Below, in pieces: positions 7,961-15,694 of a DNA stretch of 64,000 bases. The notes beneath the pieces were generated by a model. That model saw only the letters and a list, made by a program, of their open reading frames with translations. It had not been told where the DNA came from and searched no databases. This DNA is from Catenulispora sp. GP43 (lineage in GTDB: Bacteria > Actinomycetota > Actinomycetes > Streptomycetales > Catenulisporaceae): assembly GCF_041260665.1 (NCBI RefSeq), contig NZ_JBGCCT010000021.1:1-64000 (forward strand), given 5' to 3'. The position numbers and the translations under genes were made by a program. Within the stretch, counting starts at the first letter, position 1. Every line of letters starts with the position of its first letter.

Positions 7961-8971
7961 TCAGCCCTGGGCGTCCTCGGCCGGGGCGGCCGGGGTCTCC
8001 TCGGCCGGGGCCTCGGCGGCGGCCGGAGCCTCGGTCGCGGCCTCGGCAGCCGGAGCCTCAGTCGCGGCCTCGGCAGCCGGAGCCTCGGCAGCCGGAGCCT
8101 CAGCGGCGGCAGCCTCGGCAGCCGGGGCCTCGGCGGCAGCAACCGGAGCCTCGACCGGCGGCACCGTCGCGGCGTCGGCGGCCTTGGCGTCGTCCACGGC
8201 CAGCAGGTCGCGCTCCCAGTCGGCCAGCGGCTCGTCGACGGCCACGGTGCCGGCCTGCTCGCCCTCGGCGGCCTTGTTGCCGGCGCGGGACATCAGACCG
8301 TCGGCGACGGCGTCGGCGACCACGCGGGTCAGCAGGGCGACGGAGCGGATCGCGTCGTCGTTGCCCGGGATCTTGTAGTCGACCTCGTCCGGGTCGCAGT
8401 TGGTGTCCAGGATCGCCACGACCGGGATGCGAAGCTTGCGAGCCTCGCCGACGGCGATGTGCTCCTTCTTGGTGTCCACGATCCACACCGCGGACGGGAC
8501 GCGGGTCATGTCCCGGATGCCGCCCAGCGTGCGCTCGAGCTTCTCCTTCTCACGGCGCATGACCAGCAGTTCCTTCTTGGTCATGCCGGAGGACGCGACG
8601 TCCTCGAAGTCGATCTCCTCCAGCTCCCGCAGGCGCTGGATACGCTTGTAGACGGTGCTGAAGTTGGTCAGCATGCCGCCCAGCCAGCGGTGGTTCACGT
8701 ACGGCATGCCCACGCGCGTCGCCTGCTCGGCGATGGCTTCCTGGGCCTGCTTCTTGGTGCCGATGAACATCACCGTGCCGCCGTGCGCGACGGTCTGCTT
8801 GACGAACTCGTAGGCGCGGTCGATGTACGACAGCGACTGCTGCAGGTCGATGATGTAGATGCTGTTGCGCTCGGTGAGGATGAAACGCTTCATCTTCGGG
8901 TTCCAGCGCCGGGTCTGATGCCCGAAGTGCACGCCGCTCTCGAGGAGCTGACGCATCGTGACGACGGCCAT
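7961..8971 (-). CDS. rpsB: 30S ribosomal protein S2
   Basis: 336 aa. Residues 1-~245 are a complete S2: [22 protein letters not shown] at 6-27, [10 protein letters not shown] and the final DGLMSRAG helix. The last ~75 residues are an Ala/Glu/Pro tail built from APAAEA-type repeats, longer than the tails I know from Streptomyces S2. Strong ribosome binding site AAGGAGGACACGGC. A long (about 330 bp) leader precedes it, so autoregulation by S2 is plausible. First gene of the rpsB-tsf pair. Confidence 0.96.
   Translation of the reverse strand: MAVVTMRQLLESGVHFGHQTRRWNPKMKRFILTERNSIYIIDLQQSLSYIDRAYEFVKQTVAHGGTVMFIGTKKQAQEAIAEQATRVGMPYVNHRWLGGMLTNFSTVYKRIQRLRELEEIDFEDVASSGMTKKELLVMRREKEKLERTLGGIRDMTRVPSAVWIVDTKKEHIAVGEARKLRIPVVAILDTNCDPDEVDYKIPGNDDAIRSVALLTRVVADAVADGLMSRAGNKAAEGEQAGTVAVDEPLADWERDLLAVDDAKAADAATVPPVEAPVAAAEAPAAEAAAAEAPAAEAPAAEAATEAPAAEAATEAPAAAEAPAEETPAAPAEDAQG
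8015..8145 (-). repeat. Ala-Pro-Glu coding repeats in the S2 tail
   Basis: Imperfect 15-27-bp direct repeats (core GCAGCCGGAGCCTC on the plus strand, several copies) encode the APAAEA repeats at the C-terminus of S2. They are in frame and probably length-variable. Confidence 0.65.
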
Positions 8972-9302
8972 GCCGTGTCCTCCTTGGTCGGTCTCGGTTG
9001 TCCCTGGTGACCGGCATTCACGGCGGCAAGTGCGATGACCTGTCGCCGAGCAGACCCGCGGCGCTGTACCGCTCGCCGGGCTTGCGCGGGGAGGGCGGAC
9101 CGAGGCGCCTCGGGGCCGTCTCGCCTTGCGGTTGGACGGCTGCCGGACACGCGAAGTCAGCCAGAGGGGACTCCAGCTGCTGGGAGCAGTCTACCGGGCC
9201 GCGGGGAGGAGTTTTCCCACGCGACCCGGAGCCGAGCGGACACGGTGCGTGCTATTTCCCCTAAAGAGGGTCCGCTAAGGGCAGTCCGTTAGGGGCAGTC
9301 CG
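8972..9302 (-). other. rpsB leader and promoter region
   Basis: 331 bp without a credible gene. It holds the rpsB ribosome binding site, a perfect 14-bp palindrome CCGAGGCGCCTCGG (9100-9113) that could form a leader hairpin, and at its far end the 14-bp tandem repeat described separately. No confident -35/-10 pair was found. A structured S2-binding leader is possible but unproven. Confidence 0.45.
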
Positions 9303-9311
9303 CTAAGAGGG
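9270..9311. repeat. Three 14-bp tandem repeats at end of the 134-aa gene
   Basis: Units GTCCGCTAAGGGCA, GTCCGTTAGGGGCA and GTCCGCTAAGAGGG run head to tail with an exact 14-bp period. The last copy includes the stop codon of the 134-aa gene. This could be a binding-site array for the rpsB promoter or simple slippage. Confidence 0.65.
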
Positions 9312-9707
9312 CTCGGCGATGGTGAGCGCGTGACTGTAGACGGTCAGCGGATCCGCGCTGGAGATGCTGATGGCGTAGTCGCCCCCGGGCGGCACATCCG
9401 GCACCTCTATGGTGACCTTCTTCTTGGCCGGGTCCACACCACTGGCCAACGTGAAGAACGCCAGCTGCCCGAAGTTCGGCCCCGACTGGTCCCCGGTCTG
9501 CCGCACCAGCGCCACATCCAACGGCTGCCGCACGTCGCCGCGCAGATCCCAGGTCACATCGATCTCCTCGGCGGGCACCCACACCGCGTCGTCGCCGGGA
9601 TAGGTGATCTCCAGCCGGTCGGCGTTCGGGAAAGCGGGCGAGGTCGGATGCATCAGCACCTCATCGACCTCGGCGTCCAACTTCCCCAGCTTCTTGCCCA
9701 GGCTCAT
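9303..9707 (-). CDS. Conserved small beta-sandwich protein (Kre9/KNH-like fold)
   Basis: 134 aa, no signal peptide or membrane segment. From residue ~32 the pattern LEITYPGDDAVWVPAEEIDVTW ... VTIEVPDVPPGGDYAISI ... YSHALTI matches the Ser-Thr-rich membrane-anchor/Kre9 N-terminal beta-sandwich layout, with alternating hydrophobic strands ending in a ..SxxLTI strand. The function is unknown. It lies upstream of rpsB on the same strand, but 330 bp away, so it is probably separate. Moderate confidence in the fold, high in the gene. Confidence 0.65.
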   Translation of the reverse strand: MSLGKKLGKLDAEVDEVLMHPTSPAFPNADRLEITYPGDDAVWVPAEEIDVTWDLRGDVRQPLDVALVRQTGDQSGPNFGQLAFFTLASGVDPAKKKVTIEVPDVPPGGDYAISISSADPLTVYSHALTIAEPS

Positions 9708-9832
9708 CGGCTCAGCCTCACTTCTCGCTCACTAGCGGATCGGAATCCCGGACCGGCGTTCTCGGCCCGCGATCGACGCTAGGCGGGGCGATAGAGGAGC
9801 GCTCACCCGAATTGCGCCTTGTGAGTCTGCGC

Positions 9833-10468
9833 CTACCTCACCCCCCACACCGGCAACAACCGCACCGGCCCACGCTCCAGCAACCTGACGGGATCGAGGT
9901 AGCGCTCAGCGTGCCCGAACCCCCGCACCAGACCCCAGTGCAGACACGTCCGCGGTGCACAGTGACCGGCGGGCGAGTCGACGAGATGGCCGATGAGCTG
10001 ACCGGCCCGCACCTTGTCCCCGACCCTCACCGCGGGATCGACCGGCTCGTAGGTGGTCCGCAACGTGTCCCGCCCCGGCGCGGTGTGGTCGATGGCGACG
10101 ACGGGACGACCGAAGAGCGTCCCGGCGTAGCTGACGGTGCCCTCCCCCGCCGCCAGCACCTCCTGCCCGGGACCGCCGAGGAGGTCGACGCCACGATGAC
10201 CCGCCTGCCAGCGCTTGGCCGGCGGCTGGAAGGGATGGACGATGACGGGACGGCGGGCGCCGGGAGGCGGGGTGAGCGGCCAGGTCCAGGTGCGGGCGGG
10301 GTTGGCACTGGCGCCGACGCCGGCGGAAGCAGCGGGCGGCCCCGAGGCTTTGGCGACCGGAGCGGATGCTGCGGAGAGCAGCCGCGGACCGGAATACGCG
10401 AGCGCCGGCAGCGCGACGGAGAGCGCGGTGGCGACGGCGGCGAGCGCCAGGGTTCTGCGGAGGCGCAT
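9833..10468 (-). CDS. Secreted M23 (LytM-type) peptidase
   Basis: 211 aa. Signal peptide at 1-25 (MRLRRTLALAAVATALSVAL, then PALA). The LytM domain at ~74-200 has HRGVDL (His91, Asp95) as Zn ligands and CLHWG with His177. The first His of the usual HxH is Cys175, which I believe is common in this actinobacterial subgroup. It is likely a cell-wall endopeptidase or a degenerate LytM regulator. The ATG lacks an obvious ribosome binding site. Its position between whiG and rpsB matches the Streptomyces order. Confidence 0.83.
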   Translation of the reverse strand: MRLRRTLALAAVATALSVALPALAYSGPRLLSAASAPVAKASGPPAASAGVGASANPARTWTWPLTPPPGARRPVIVHPFQPPAKRWQAGHRGVDLLGGPGQEVLAAGEGTVSYAGTLFGRPVVAIDHTAPGRDTLRTTYEPVDPAVRVGDKVRAGQLIGHLVDSPAGHCAPRTCLHWGLVRGFGHAERYLDPVRLLERGPVRLLPVWGVR

Positions 10469-10583
10469 GCGGACAGGATGGTCAGGGACGGGGGTGGTGT
10501 CACGCTGTTTGGGTGCTTTCGGGGGATTTGCGCGATAGTCAGAGCATTGGGATGCGAGCCCTGAGCTTTCTGCCCTCCGCCCT

Positions 10584-10644
10584 CCGCTCCCCGCTCTATG
10601 CCCGCCGCTCCCCGCTCTATGCCCGCCGCTCCCCGCTCTCCCCG
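10584..10644. repeat. 21-bp tandem repeat, about 2.9 copies
   Basis: Two perfect copies of ccgctccccgctctatgcc-cg (10584-10604 and 10605-10625) plus 14 exact bases of a third. It lies in the 200-bp gap between the TetR stop and the M23 start. No function is evident. Confidence 0.8.
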
Positions 10645-10668
10645 CCCTTTGCTTCCTCGCCCGCGGTA

Positions 10669-11340
10669 TCAGGTCGCCGATGTCGCGCGGCGCCGCGTGG
10701 ACCCCCCGGGTTGCGGTCGCGTCTGGCCCGCCTGGGCGTTCATCGCCTGGGTGTGCCGCCGTGCCGAGCCCAGCCCGCCGAACAGGACCATCGACACAGC
10801 GGTCTCGGTGACCTCGCCGGGGTCGGCCCCGAGGCTGATGCGCTTGGCGGCGGCGTCGACCGTGCCCTGGATCAGCGACGCGGCCAGGCGCGGCTCGGGG
10901 TGGCCCAGCGCCCGCAGTACGCCGATGCCCAGGTCGAGCAGCCAGCCGTGGGCGGCCCGGATGCGGTCGCGGGCGTCGCCGTCGAGTTCCTGGCCCGACA
11001 GCGCCAGCAGCGCGCGGTGCCCCGGCTCGGAGACCAGGCCCAGCTGGCGCCGCACGTAGGCGGCGAGCTGCCGTTCGGCCGTCGTCTCGGCCGCCATCGC
11101 CGCCCGCACCTCGCCGATCCAGGCCGGGAACTCGTGCGCGACCAGCGCCTCGATCACATCGGCCCGCGATTTGAAGTACTCGTACACACTCGAGCGCGCC
11201 AAGCCGGTCGCCTTGGCCAGCGCCGGGAACGTCAACGCGGCGACCCCGCCCTCCGCCACCAGATCGCGCGCCGCCTCCAACAGGGCGCGGCGTTGCATCT
11301 CCCGGTGCTCGACGACAGTGGCGGCACGGATCCTGGGCAT
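10669..11340 (-). CDS. TetR family transcriptional regulator
   Basis: 223 aa from the ATG at 11340 (MPRIRAATVVEHREMQ). The HTH LTFPALAKATGLARSSVYEYF at about 37-57 is canonical TetR/AcrR. The C-terminal helical ligand-binding half ends in a poorly conserved Arg/Ser tail. An in-frame ATG at 11367 overlaps an ACATGT-centred palindrome (11366-11371), so it is less likely. There is no divergent partner; the neighbours are whiG and the M23 peptidase. The ligand and targets are unknown. Confidence 0.82.
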   Translation of the reverse strand: MPRIRAATVVEHREMQRRALLEAARDLVAEGGVAALTFPALAKATGLARSSVYEYFKSRADVIEALVAHEFPAWIGEVRAAMAAETTAERQLAAYVRRQLGLVSEPGHRALLALSGQELDGDARDRIRAAHGWLLDLGIGVLRALGHPEPRLAASLIQGTVDAAAKRISLGADPGEVTETAVSMVLFGGLGSARRHTQAMNAQAGQTRPQPGGSTRRRATSAT

Positions 11341-11453
11341 GCGAACTAAGGTGCCGCGTCCATACACATGTACACAACCCGGCGTTGAGCACGGTCCGAC
11401 GAAGGTCCTGCTCCCGCTCCGATGCCGGCTCTACTCAGCTCTACTTTCCGGCT

Positions 11454-12680
11454 CTACTCCTTGGCCGACAACTTGCCCCGCAGCGTCAGCACCGCCTTGG
11501 TGTGAATCTGGCACACCCGACTCTCACTGACCCCGAGCACCTCGCCGATCTGCGCGAGCGTCATCCCCTCGAAGTAGTAGAGCGTGACAACCGTCTTGTC
11601 CCGGTCCGGCAACGAGTTCACCGCCCGTGCCAGCAAAGCCCGCGTCTCCTGCACCTCGAACAGCGCGACCGGGTCGGGCGCGTCGCCGTCCTCGAGCGTC
11701 TCCATCAGCGGAATCCGGTCCCCGGACTGCGTCGGCAGCGCCAGCAACTCGTCGAGCGCCGCGACGTTCACCAAAGACAGCTTGCTGAAGATCTGCCGCA
11801 ACTCCCCCAGCCCGATCCCCAGCTCCCGCGCGATCTCGGCCTCACTCGGCGTCCGCCCGAACTCCTGCTCCAAACGCACGGAGGCCTGCTCGATCTCCCG
11901 CGCCTTCTGCCGCAACGACCGCGGAATCCAGTCGAGCGCCCGCAACTCGTCGATGATGGCGCCGCGGATCCGCGCGATGGCGTAGGTCTCGAACTTGACG
12001 TGCCGATGCGGCTCGAAACGCTCGATCGCATCGATGAGCCCGAAGATGCCGGAGGAGACGAAGTCGGCGGAGTCCAGCGCCCCGGGCAGGCCGACGCGAA
12101 CGCGGCCGGCGACGTACTTCACCAGCGGGGAGTAGTGGAGGATGAGGCGCTCGCGCAGGCCCGGGTCGCCGGTGCGCTTGAAGTCGTCCCAGAGGGTGTC
12201 GAGGGCGGTGTCGGGGGTGGGTTTGGCGATGGGTGGGCTGCCGGCTGGCTCGGCGGTGGAGTTGTCGGCTGGCTTTTCGGCTGGCTTTTCGACTGGCTTG
12301 TCGGCAGGTTTGTCGGCGGCCCGGGGTTCCTGTGCTGCGGGGCGGTCTGCTTCGGTGGCGCGGGCCGGGTGGTCGGCAGGCTCGGCGCGGCCGGACCCGT
12401 CGGCTCGCTCGGCACGGTCGGCACGGTCGGCAGGTTCAGCGTGGCAGGCCCGGTCGGCATGGCTGGCACAGTCTGCGCGGTCCGTGTGCTCGCCGAGGGG
12501 GCGGTTGCCGTCGCTCGGCGGCGGCACCGTCATGCCCATGGCCCGTTCGCCCGGCGGGTGACCGGCGCGGGGCCGCGGGGCAGCCGCGTCCTGCGGCGCC
12601 GCGTCGGCGGCGCCGGGGGCCGCTGCGGGCTGCGCCTGGTCGAGGACGCTGTCCTCACGCCCGCGGGTGGGACTGGGCAT
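11454..12680 (-). CDS. whiG: RNA polymerase sigma factor, WhiG/FliA type
   Basis: 408 aa. Residues ~157-405 are a full Whi[40 protein letters not shown], the region-2 block [42 protein letters not shown], and region 4 [21 protein letters not shown]. In Streptomyces this sigma factor starts sporulation septation (whiH, whiI). Residues 1-~156 are an extra disordered arm with Ala-Asp-Arg and Lys-Pro-Ala repeats; the S. coelicolor protein has only ~30 residues there. AAGG precedes the ATG. The gene overlaps the recombinase gene by 26 bp, which supports coupling and the long start. Confidence 0.92.
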   Translation of the reverse strand: MPSPTRGREDSVLDQAQPAAAPGAADAAPQDAAAPRPRAGHPPGERAMGMTVPPPSDGNRPLGEHTDRADCASHADRACHAEPADRADRAERADGSGRAEPADHPARATEADRPAAQEPRAADKPADKPVEKPAEKPADNSTAEPAGSPPIAKPTPDTALDTLWDDFKRTGDPGLRERLILHYSPLVKYVAGRVRVGLPGALDSADFVSSGIFGLIDAIERFEPHRHVKFETYAIARIRGAIIDELRALDWIPRSLRQKAREIEQASVRLEQEFGRTPSEAEIARELGIGLGELRQIFSKLSLVNVAALDELLALPTQSGDRIPLMETLEDGDAPDPVALFEVQETRALLARAVNSLPDRDKTVVTLYYFEGMTLAQIGEVLGVSESRVCQIHTKAVLTLRGKLSAKE

Positions 12681-13611
12681 ACCGTGCCTTGATCCGCTCT
12701 GCCGTCACATGGGTGTAGATCTGGGTTGTTGCGAGCGTAGCGTGACCGAGGAGCTCTTGAACGTCACGAAGATCCGCGCCCCCCTCGATCAGGTGAGTCG
12801 CGGCGGTGTGGCGGAAACCGTGGGGGCCGGTGTCCGGGGTGTTGGGGGTCGCGCGCAGGCGTGCGTGGACGAGGCGGCGGACCACGGCGGGGTCGATGCG
12901 GGAGCCGCGGGCGCCGAGGAAGACCGCTTCGGTGGTGGTGTTAGTTGTGGTAGCGGCGGTGGTGACAGTTTTCTGGTTTCCCCCATTGGCCCGGGCAGCG
13001 GCCAGCACGGCGCCGCGAGCGCCGGCGGCGAGCCACGCGCGCAGCGCACGCTCCGCGGGCACGCCGAAGGGCACCGTCCGGTCGCGGCCGCCCTTGCCCG
13101 ACAGGCGGGCGGTGCGCCGGGCGAAGTCCACGTCGTCCAGGTTCAGGGCGCACACCTCGGAGACGCGGGCCGCCGTGGCGTACAGGAACTCCAGGATGGC
13201 CACGTCGCGGAGTGCCAGCGGGTCCTGTGGGTGCGTCGCGGCGTCGTCGGCTGCCGTCGCCAGGGCGTCGGACATCTGGCGCTGTGAGAGCACGGCCGGC
13301 AGCGGGGAGCGCGGTTTCGGCGTCACCAGGCGGACCAGGCCGGGCGCTGAGGCCTGGCGGCCCCACGCTCGGGCTGCTGCGGTGCGGCGTGCGAGCGTTG
13401 CGCGGGCGGCTCCTGATGCCGCCGTCTCGGCGAGCCAGGACCTTGCGACGTCCAGGCCGATGCGCTCCGGTTCGGGGACGCCGGCGCGCTCGGCGAATCC
13501 GAACAGGTCCACGAGGTCGGCGATGTAGCCGCGCACCGTGTGCGGGGACAACCTGCGCGCCCGCAGATCCTCCTCGAAGCGGTCCAGGGCCGCCCGGTAC
13601 GCGTCGTCCAC
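12655..13611 (-). CDS. Tyrosine recombinase, XerC/D-like
   Basis: 318 aa. N-terminal SAM-like core-binding domain (1-~95) and catalytic domain with the full set: Arg149 (TAARVSE), Lys173 (SGKGGRD), His264-x-x-Arg267 (HGFRHT), His290 (LLGHAT) and Tyr299 (TQIYTH). A Thr/Asn-rich loop (~213-227) is inserted before FLGARG. Chromosome-dimer resolution at dif is the expected role, since whiG-dprA neighbours and conserved order argue against a mobile element. The GTG start has TAGGCT 6 nt before it and no ribosome binding site, suggesting a leaderless transcript. Confidence 0.9.
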   Translation of the reverse strand: MDDAYRAALDRFEEDLRARRLSPHTVRGYIADLVDLFGFAERAGVPEPERIGLDVARSWLAETAASGAARATLARRTAAARAWGRQASAPGLVRLVTPKPRSPLPAVLSQRQMSDALATAADDAATHPQDPLALRDVAILEFLYATAARVSEVCALNLDDVDFARRTARLSGKGGRDRTVPFGVPAERALRAWLAAGARGAVLAAARANGGNQKTVTTAATTTNTTTEAVFLGARGSRIDPAVVRRLVHARLRATPNTPDTGPHGFRHTAATHLIEGGADLRDVQELLGHATLATTQIYTHVTAERIKARYAQSHPRA

Positions 13612-13617
13612 GTCACC

Positions 13618-13623
13618 AGCCTA
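13618..13623 (-). promoter_or_regulatory. -10 hexamer TAGGCT, leaderless recombinase start
   Basis: TAGGCT lies 6 nt upstream of the GTG at 13611, the spacing at which transcription would begin on the start codon. A 99-codon frame (13912-13613) runs through this promoter and ends 1 nt before the GTG, but it looks like a shadow. Confidence 0.55.
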
Positions 13624-13805
13624 CGTCGGATGACGCTCGAGGAGCAGGTCGGCAGCCCGGGCAATCGCTACGGGATCCGGCCCGCGCCAGGTGACGGCTC
13701 CGCCGCGGCGGTTCCGTCCCCGGGCGCGGCGCGCGGACGTGCGCGGTGCCGAGGTGGCGGGGTCGGGGTGTGGTCGATCGCGGCTCCTTTCTCGATGCGG
13801 GATCA

Positions 13806-13832
13806 GGTTCGGGTTCGGGATCGGGTTCGGGT
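13806..13832. repeat. GGTTCG hexamer microsatellite
   Basis: Four tandem hexamers (GGTTCG, GGTTCG, GGATCG, GGTTCG) in the 276-bp gap between dprA and the recombinase gene. No other clear feature is seen in that gap apart from the recombinase promoter. Confidence 0.6.
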
Positions 13833-13887
13833 GCTGAGTCGGTGGCGAGGTTCGTGACGAGGTTCGTGGCGAAGCCGAGAGTTGCGT

Positions 13888-15663
13888 TCAGGGAAGCAGG
13901 CGGGCGCACCACCCCCTCTCGTCCCGATCCACCCAGCCGGCGGCGGCAAGACGGCCCAGCGCCGCGTGCACGGCGCGTGGTTCGAGGCCGGCGGCCAGGG
14001 CGACCTCGACGGTGTCGAGCGTGCCGCGGCCGGCGATCGGCAGGGCGTCCAGCGCACGCGCCGCGATCGGGTCGAGGGAATCGCGGGGACGGCGGCGGCT
14101 GGCGTGGCTTGCCTTGGTGGGCTCGGCCAGGTCGGCACCGAGGTCGCCGAGGTGTTCGATGACTTCGGCGGCCCGGGTGACGAGCAGGGCGCCGTCGCGG
14201 ATCAGCTGGTGGGTGCCTTCGGAGGCTTCGGAGGTGACCGGGCCCGGCACCGCCAGCACAGGACGGCCGAGTTCGTCGGCGAGGCGCGCCGTGACGAGGG
14301 ATCCGCTGCGGGCCGCCGCTTCCACGACGACGGTTCCGAGCCCCAGCGCGGCGATCACGCGATTGCGGTCCAGGAATCGGAAGCGGCTGACGGCGGTACC
14401 CGGCGGCAGCTCGGAGAGCACCAGGCCGTCGGAGGCGATCGCGCCGATCAGCGCCTCGTGACCGGCGGGATAGACCAGGTCGATGCCGCAGGCCAGGGCC
14501 GCGACCGTCACGCCGCGGGCGGCCAGTGCGCCGCGGTGCGCTGCTCCGTCAATACCCCGCGCGGCACCTGAGATGACAGCCCAACCGCGTTCGGCCAGGC
14601 CGGCCGCGATCTCGCCCGCGACGTGCATGCCGTAGCCGGTGGCGATGCGGGCCCCGACGATCGACACCCCGCGTTTCGCGGCCGCGACCAGGTCGGCCGT
14701 GCCCAGGAACCACATGCCGAGCGGTGCCGTGTCGCCGAGGTCGTCGAGCGCCGCCGGCCACTGCTCGTCGACGGGGATGACGTACCGGGCGCCGGTCTTC
14801 TCGCCGACCGCGAGATCGGCGTCGGGATCGGCGCGGTAGCAGCGGGTCTGGAGGGTGTGGGCGCGGCTGATGAGGGCCGCACGGTCGGCGGCCGACTCCT
14901 CGTCGTGCGGCGGGAGGAGATCGGCGGCGCTCCCGGCGAGGATCGCCGAGGCGACGGTCGGGGCGCCGAAGCGCGCGACGAGGCGGCAGAGCAGGGCGTC
15001 GCCGGGCTCGGAGGCGTGATGGAGGACGAGGCGGGCACGGCGGTCGGCGGCGGTGGGGTCGTGGGGCTCGGACGTCACGAGGACGGGTTCGGGTGCGCGG
15101 CGGGAGGCGAGGGTTGCCGTGGGCTGAGGGGGTGGTGGCGGCTCGGCGACCGATTCCGGGCTGGGTTGCTCAGACGGCGCGTGGGCGGGTTCCGGCGCTG
15201 CGCTGGGCGAGCGGTTAGTGGCTGCGTAGAAGAGCGATGTCGGCGAGAGGAGGGGCTTGCTGGAGGAGGTATCCGGGGGTGGCGATGCTGCGGGCGCGTA
15301 GTAGAGCGAGGTCGGTGACAGGAGTGGGGATTCCGGGCTGTCGGAGGGTGTTGAGGTGTCGGAGGGTGTTTGGTCTGTCTGGGGTGTCGTGCTCGCGGAG
15401 AAGAGCGAGTCGGGGGCGAGAAGCGAAGGCTCGGGAGCGGATGAAGGCGCTGAGTCAGGTGGGTCAGTCGCGTCAGTCGCGTTGGCGCTCGCAGGGAACT
15501 GTGGTGCCAGCGCTAAGGGCGACGGCGAGGGCGGTGGGGCGGGTTCGGGTAGAGCTGCCGGCTCGACTACCGGCCAGGAGGGCAGGGTCGCGGTGACCGT
15601 CAGGTCGGGGCTCGCCATCGGGTTGGGGTTCGGGGCGTCGGGTGAGGCCAGGAGGGAGGTCAT
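13888..15663 (-). CDS. dprA: DNA-processing protein DprA (Smf)
   Basis: 591 aa against ~370 usual. Residues ~210-580 form the DprA core: RLVLHHASEPGDALLCRLV, then the Rossmann domain SIVGARIATGYGMHVAGEIA (334-353), SGAARGIDGAAH (365-376), RNRVIAALGLGTVVVEA and GALLVT, and a C-terminal winged helix ending HAALGRLAAAGWVDRD. DprA loads RecA on incoming single strands. The first ~200 residues are Pro/Ser/Ala-rich with three copies of LL(S/A)P(T/D)SL(Y/F) at 81-88, 114-121 and 138-145. GGAG precedes the ATG. 31 bp downstream of comM. Confidence 0.9.
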   Translation of the reverse strand: MTSLLASPDAPNPNPMASPDLTVTATLPSWPVVEPAALPEPAPPPSPSPLALAPQFPASANATDATDPPDSAPSSAPEPSLLAPDSLFSASTTPQTDQTPSDTSTPSDSPESPLLSPTSLYYAPAASPPPDTSSSKPLLSPTSLFYAATNRSPSAAPEPAHAPSEQPSPESVAEPPPPPQPTATLASRRAPEPVLVTSEPHDPTAADRRARLVLHHASEPGDALLCRLVARFGAPTVASAILAGSAADLLPPHDEESAADRAALISRAHTLQTRCYRADPDADLAVGEKTGARYVIPVDEQWPAALDDLGDTAPLGMWFLGTADLVAAAKRGVSIVGARIATGYGMHVAGEIAAGLAERGWAVISGAARGIDGAAHRGALAARGVTVAALACGIDLVYPAGHEALIGAIASDGLVLSELPPGTAVSRFRFLDRNRVIAALGLGTVVVEAAARSGSLVTARLADELGRPVLAVPGPVTSEASEGTHQLIRDGALLVTRAAEVIEHLGDLGADLAEPTKASHASRRRPRDSLDPIAARALDALPIAGRGTLDTVEVALAAGLEPRAVHAALGRLAAAGWVDRDERGWCARLLP

Positions 15664-15694
15664 GGTGGGCTCCGGGGTGTCGGGGGCGGATGGA

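Noticed and set aside
12655-13611. Recombinase as part of a mobile element
   Set aside because: It sits in the conserved dprA-whiG order, with no flanking direct repeats, excisionase or tRNA site; a Xer housekeeping role fits better.
13613-13912. 99-codon frame between dprA and the recombinase gene, ending 1 nt before the recombinase GTG
   Set aside because: Pro/Glu/Arg-rich shadow composition, overlaps dprA and contains the recombinase promoter; no independent support.
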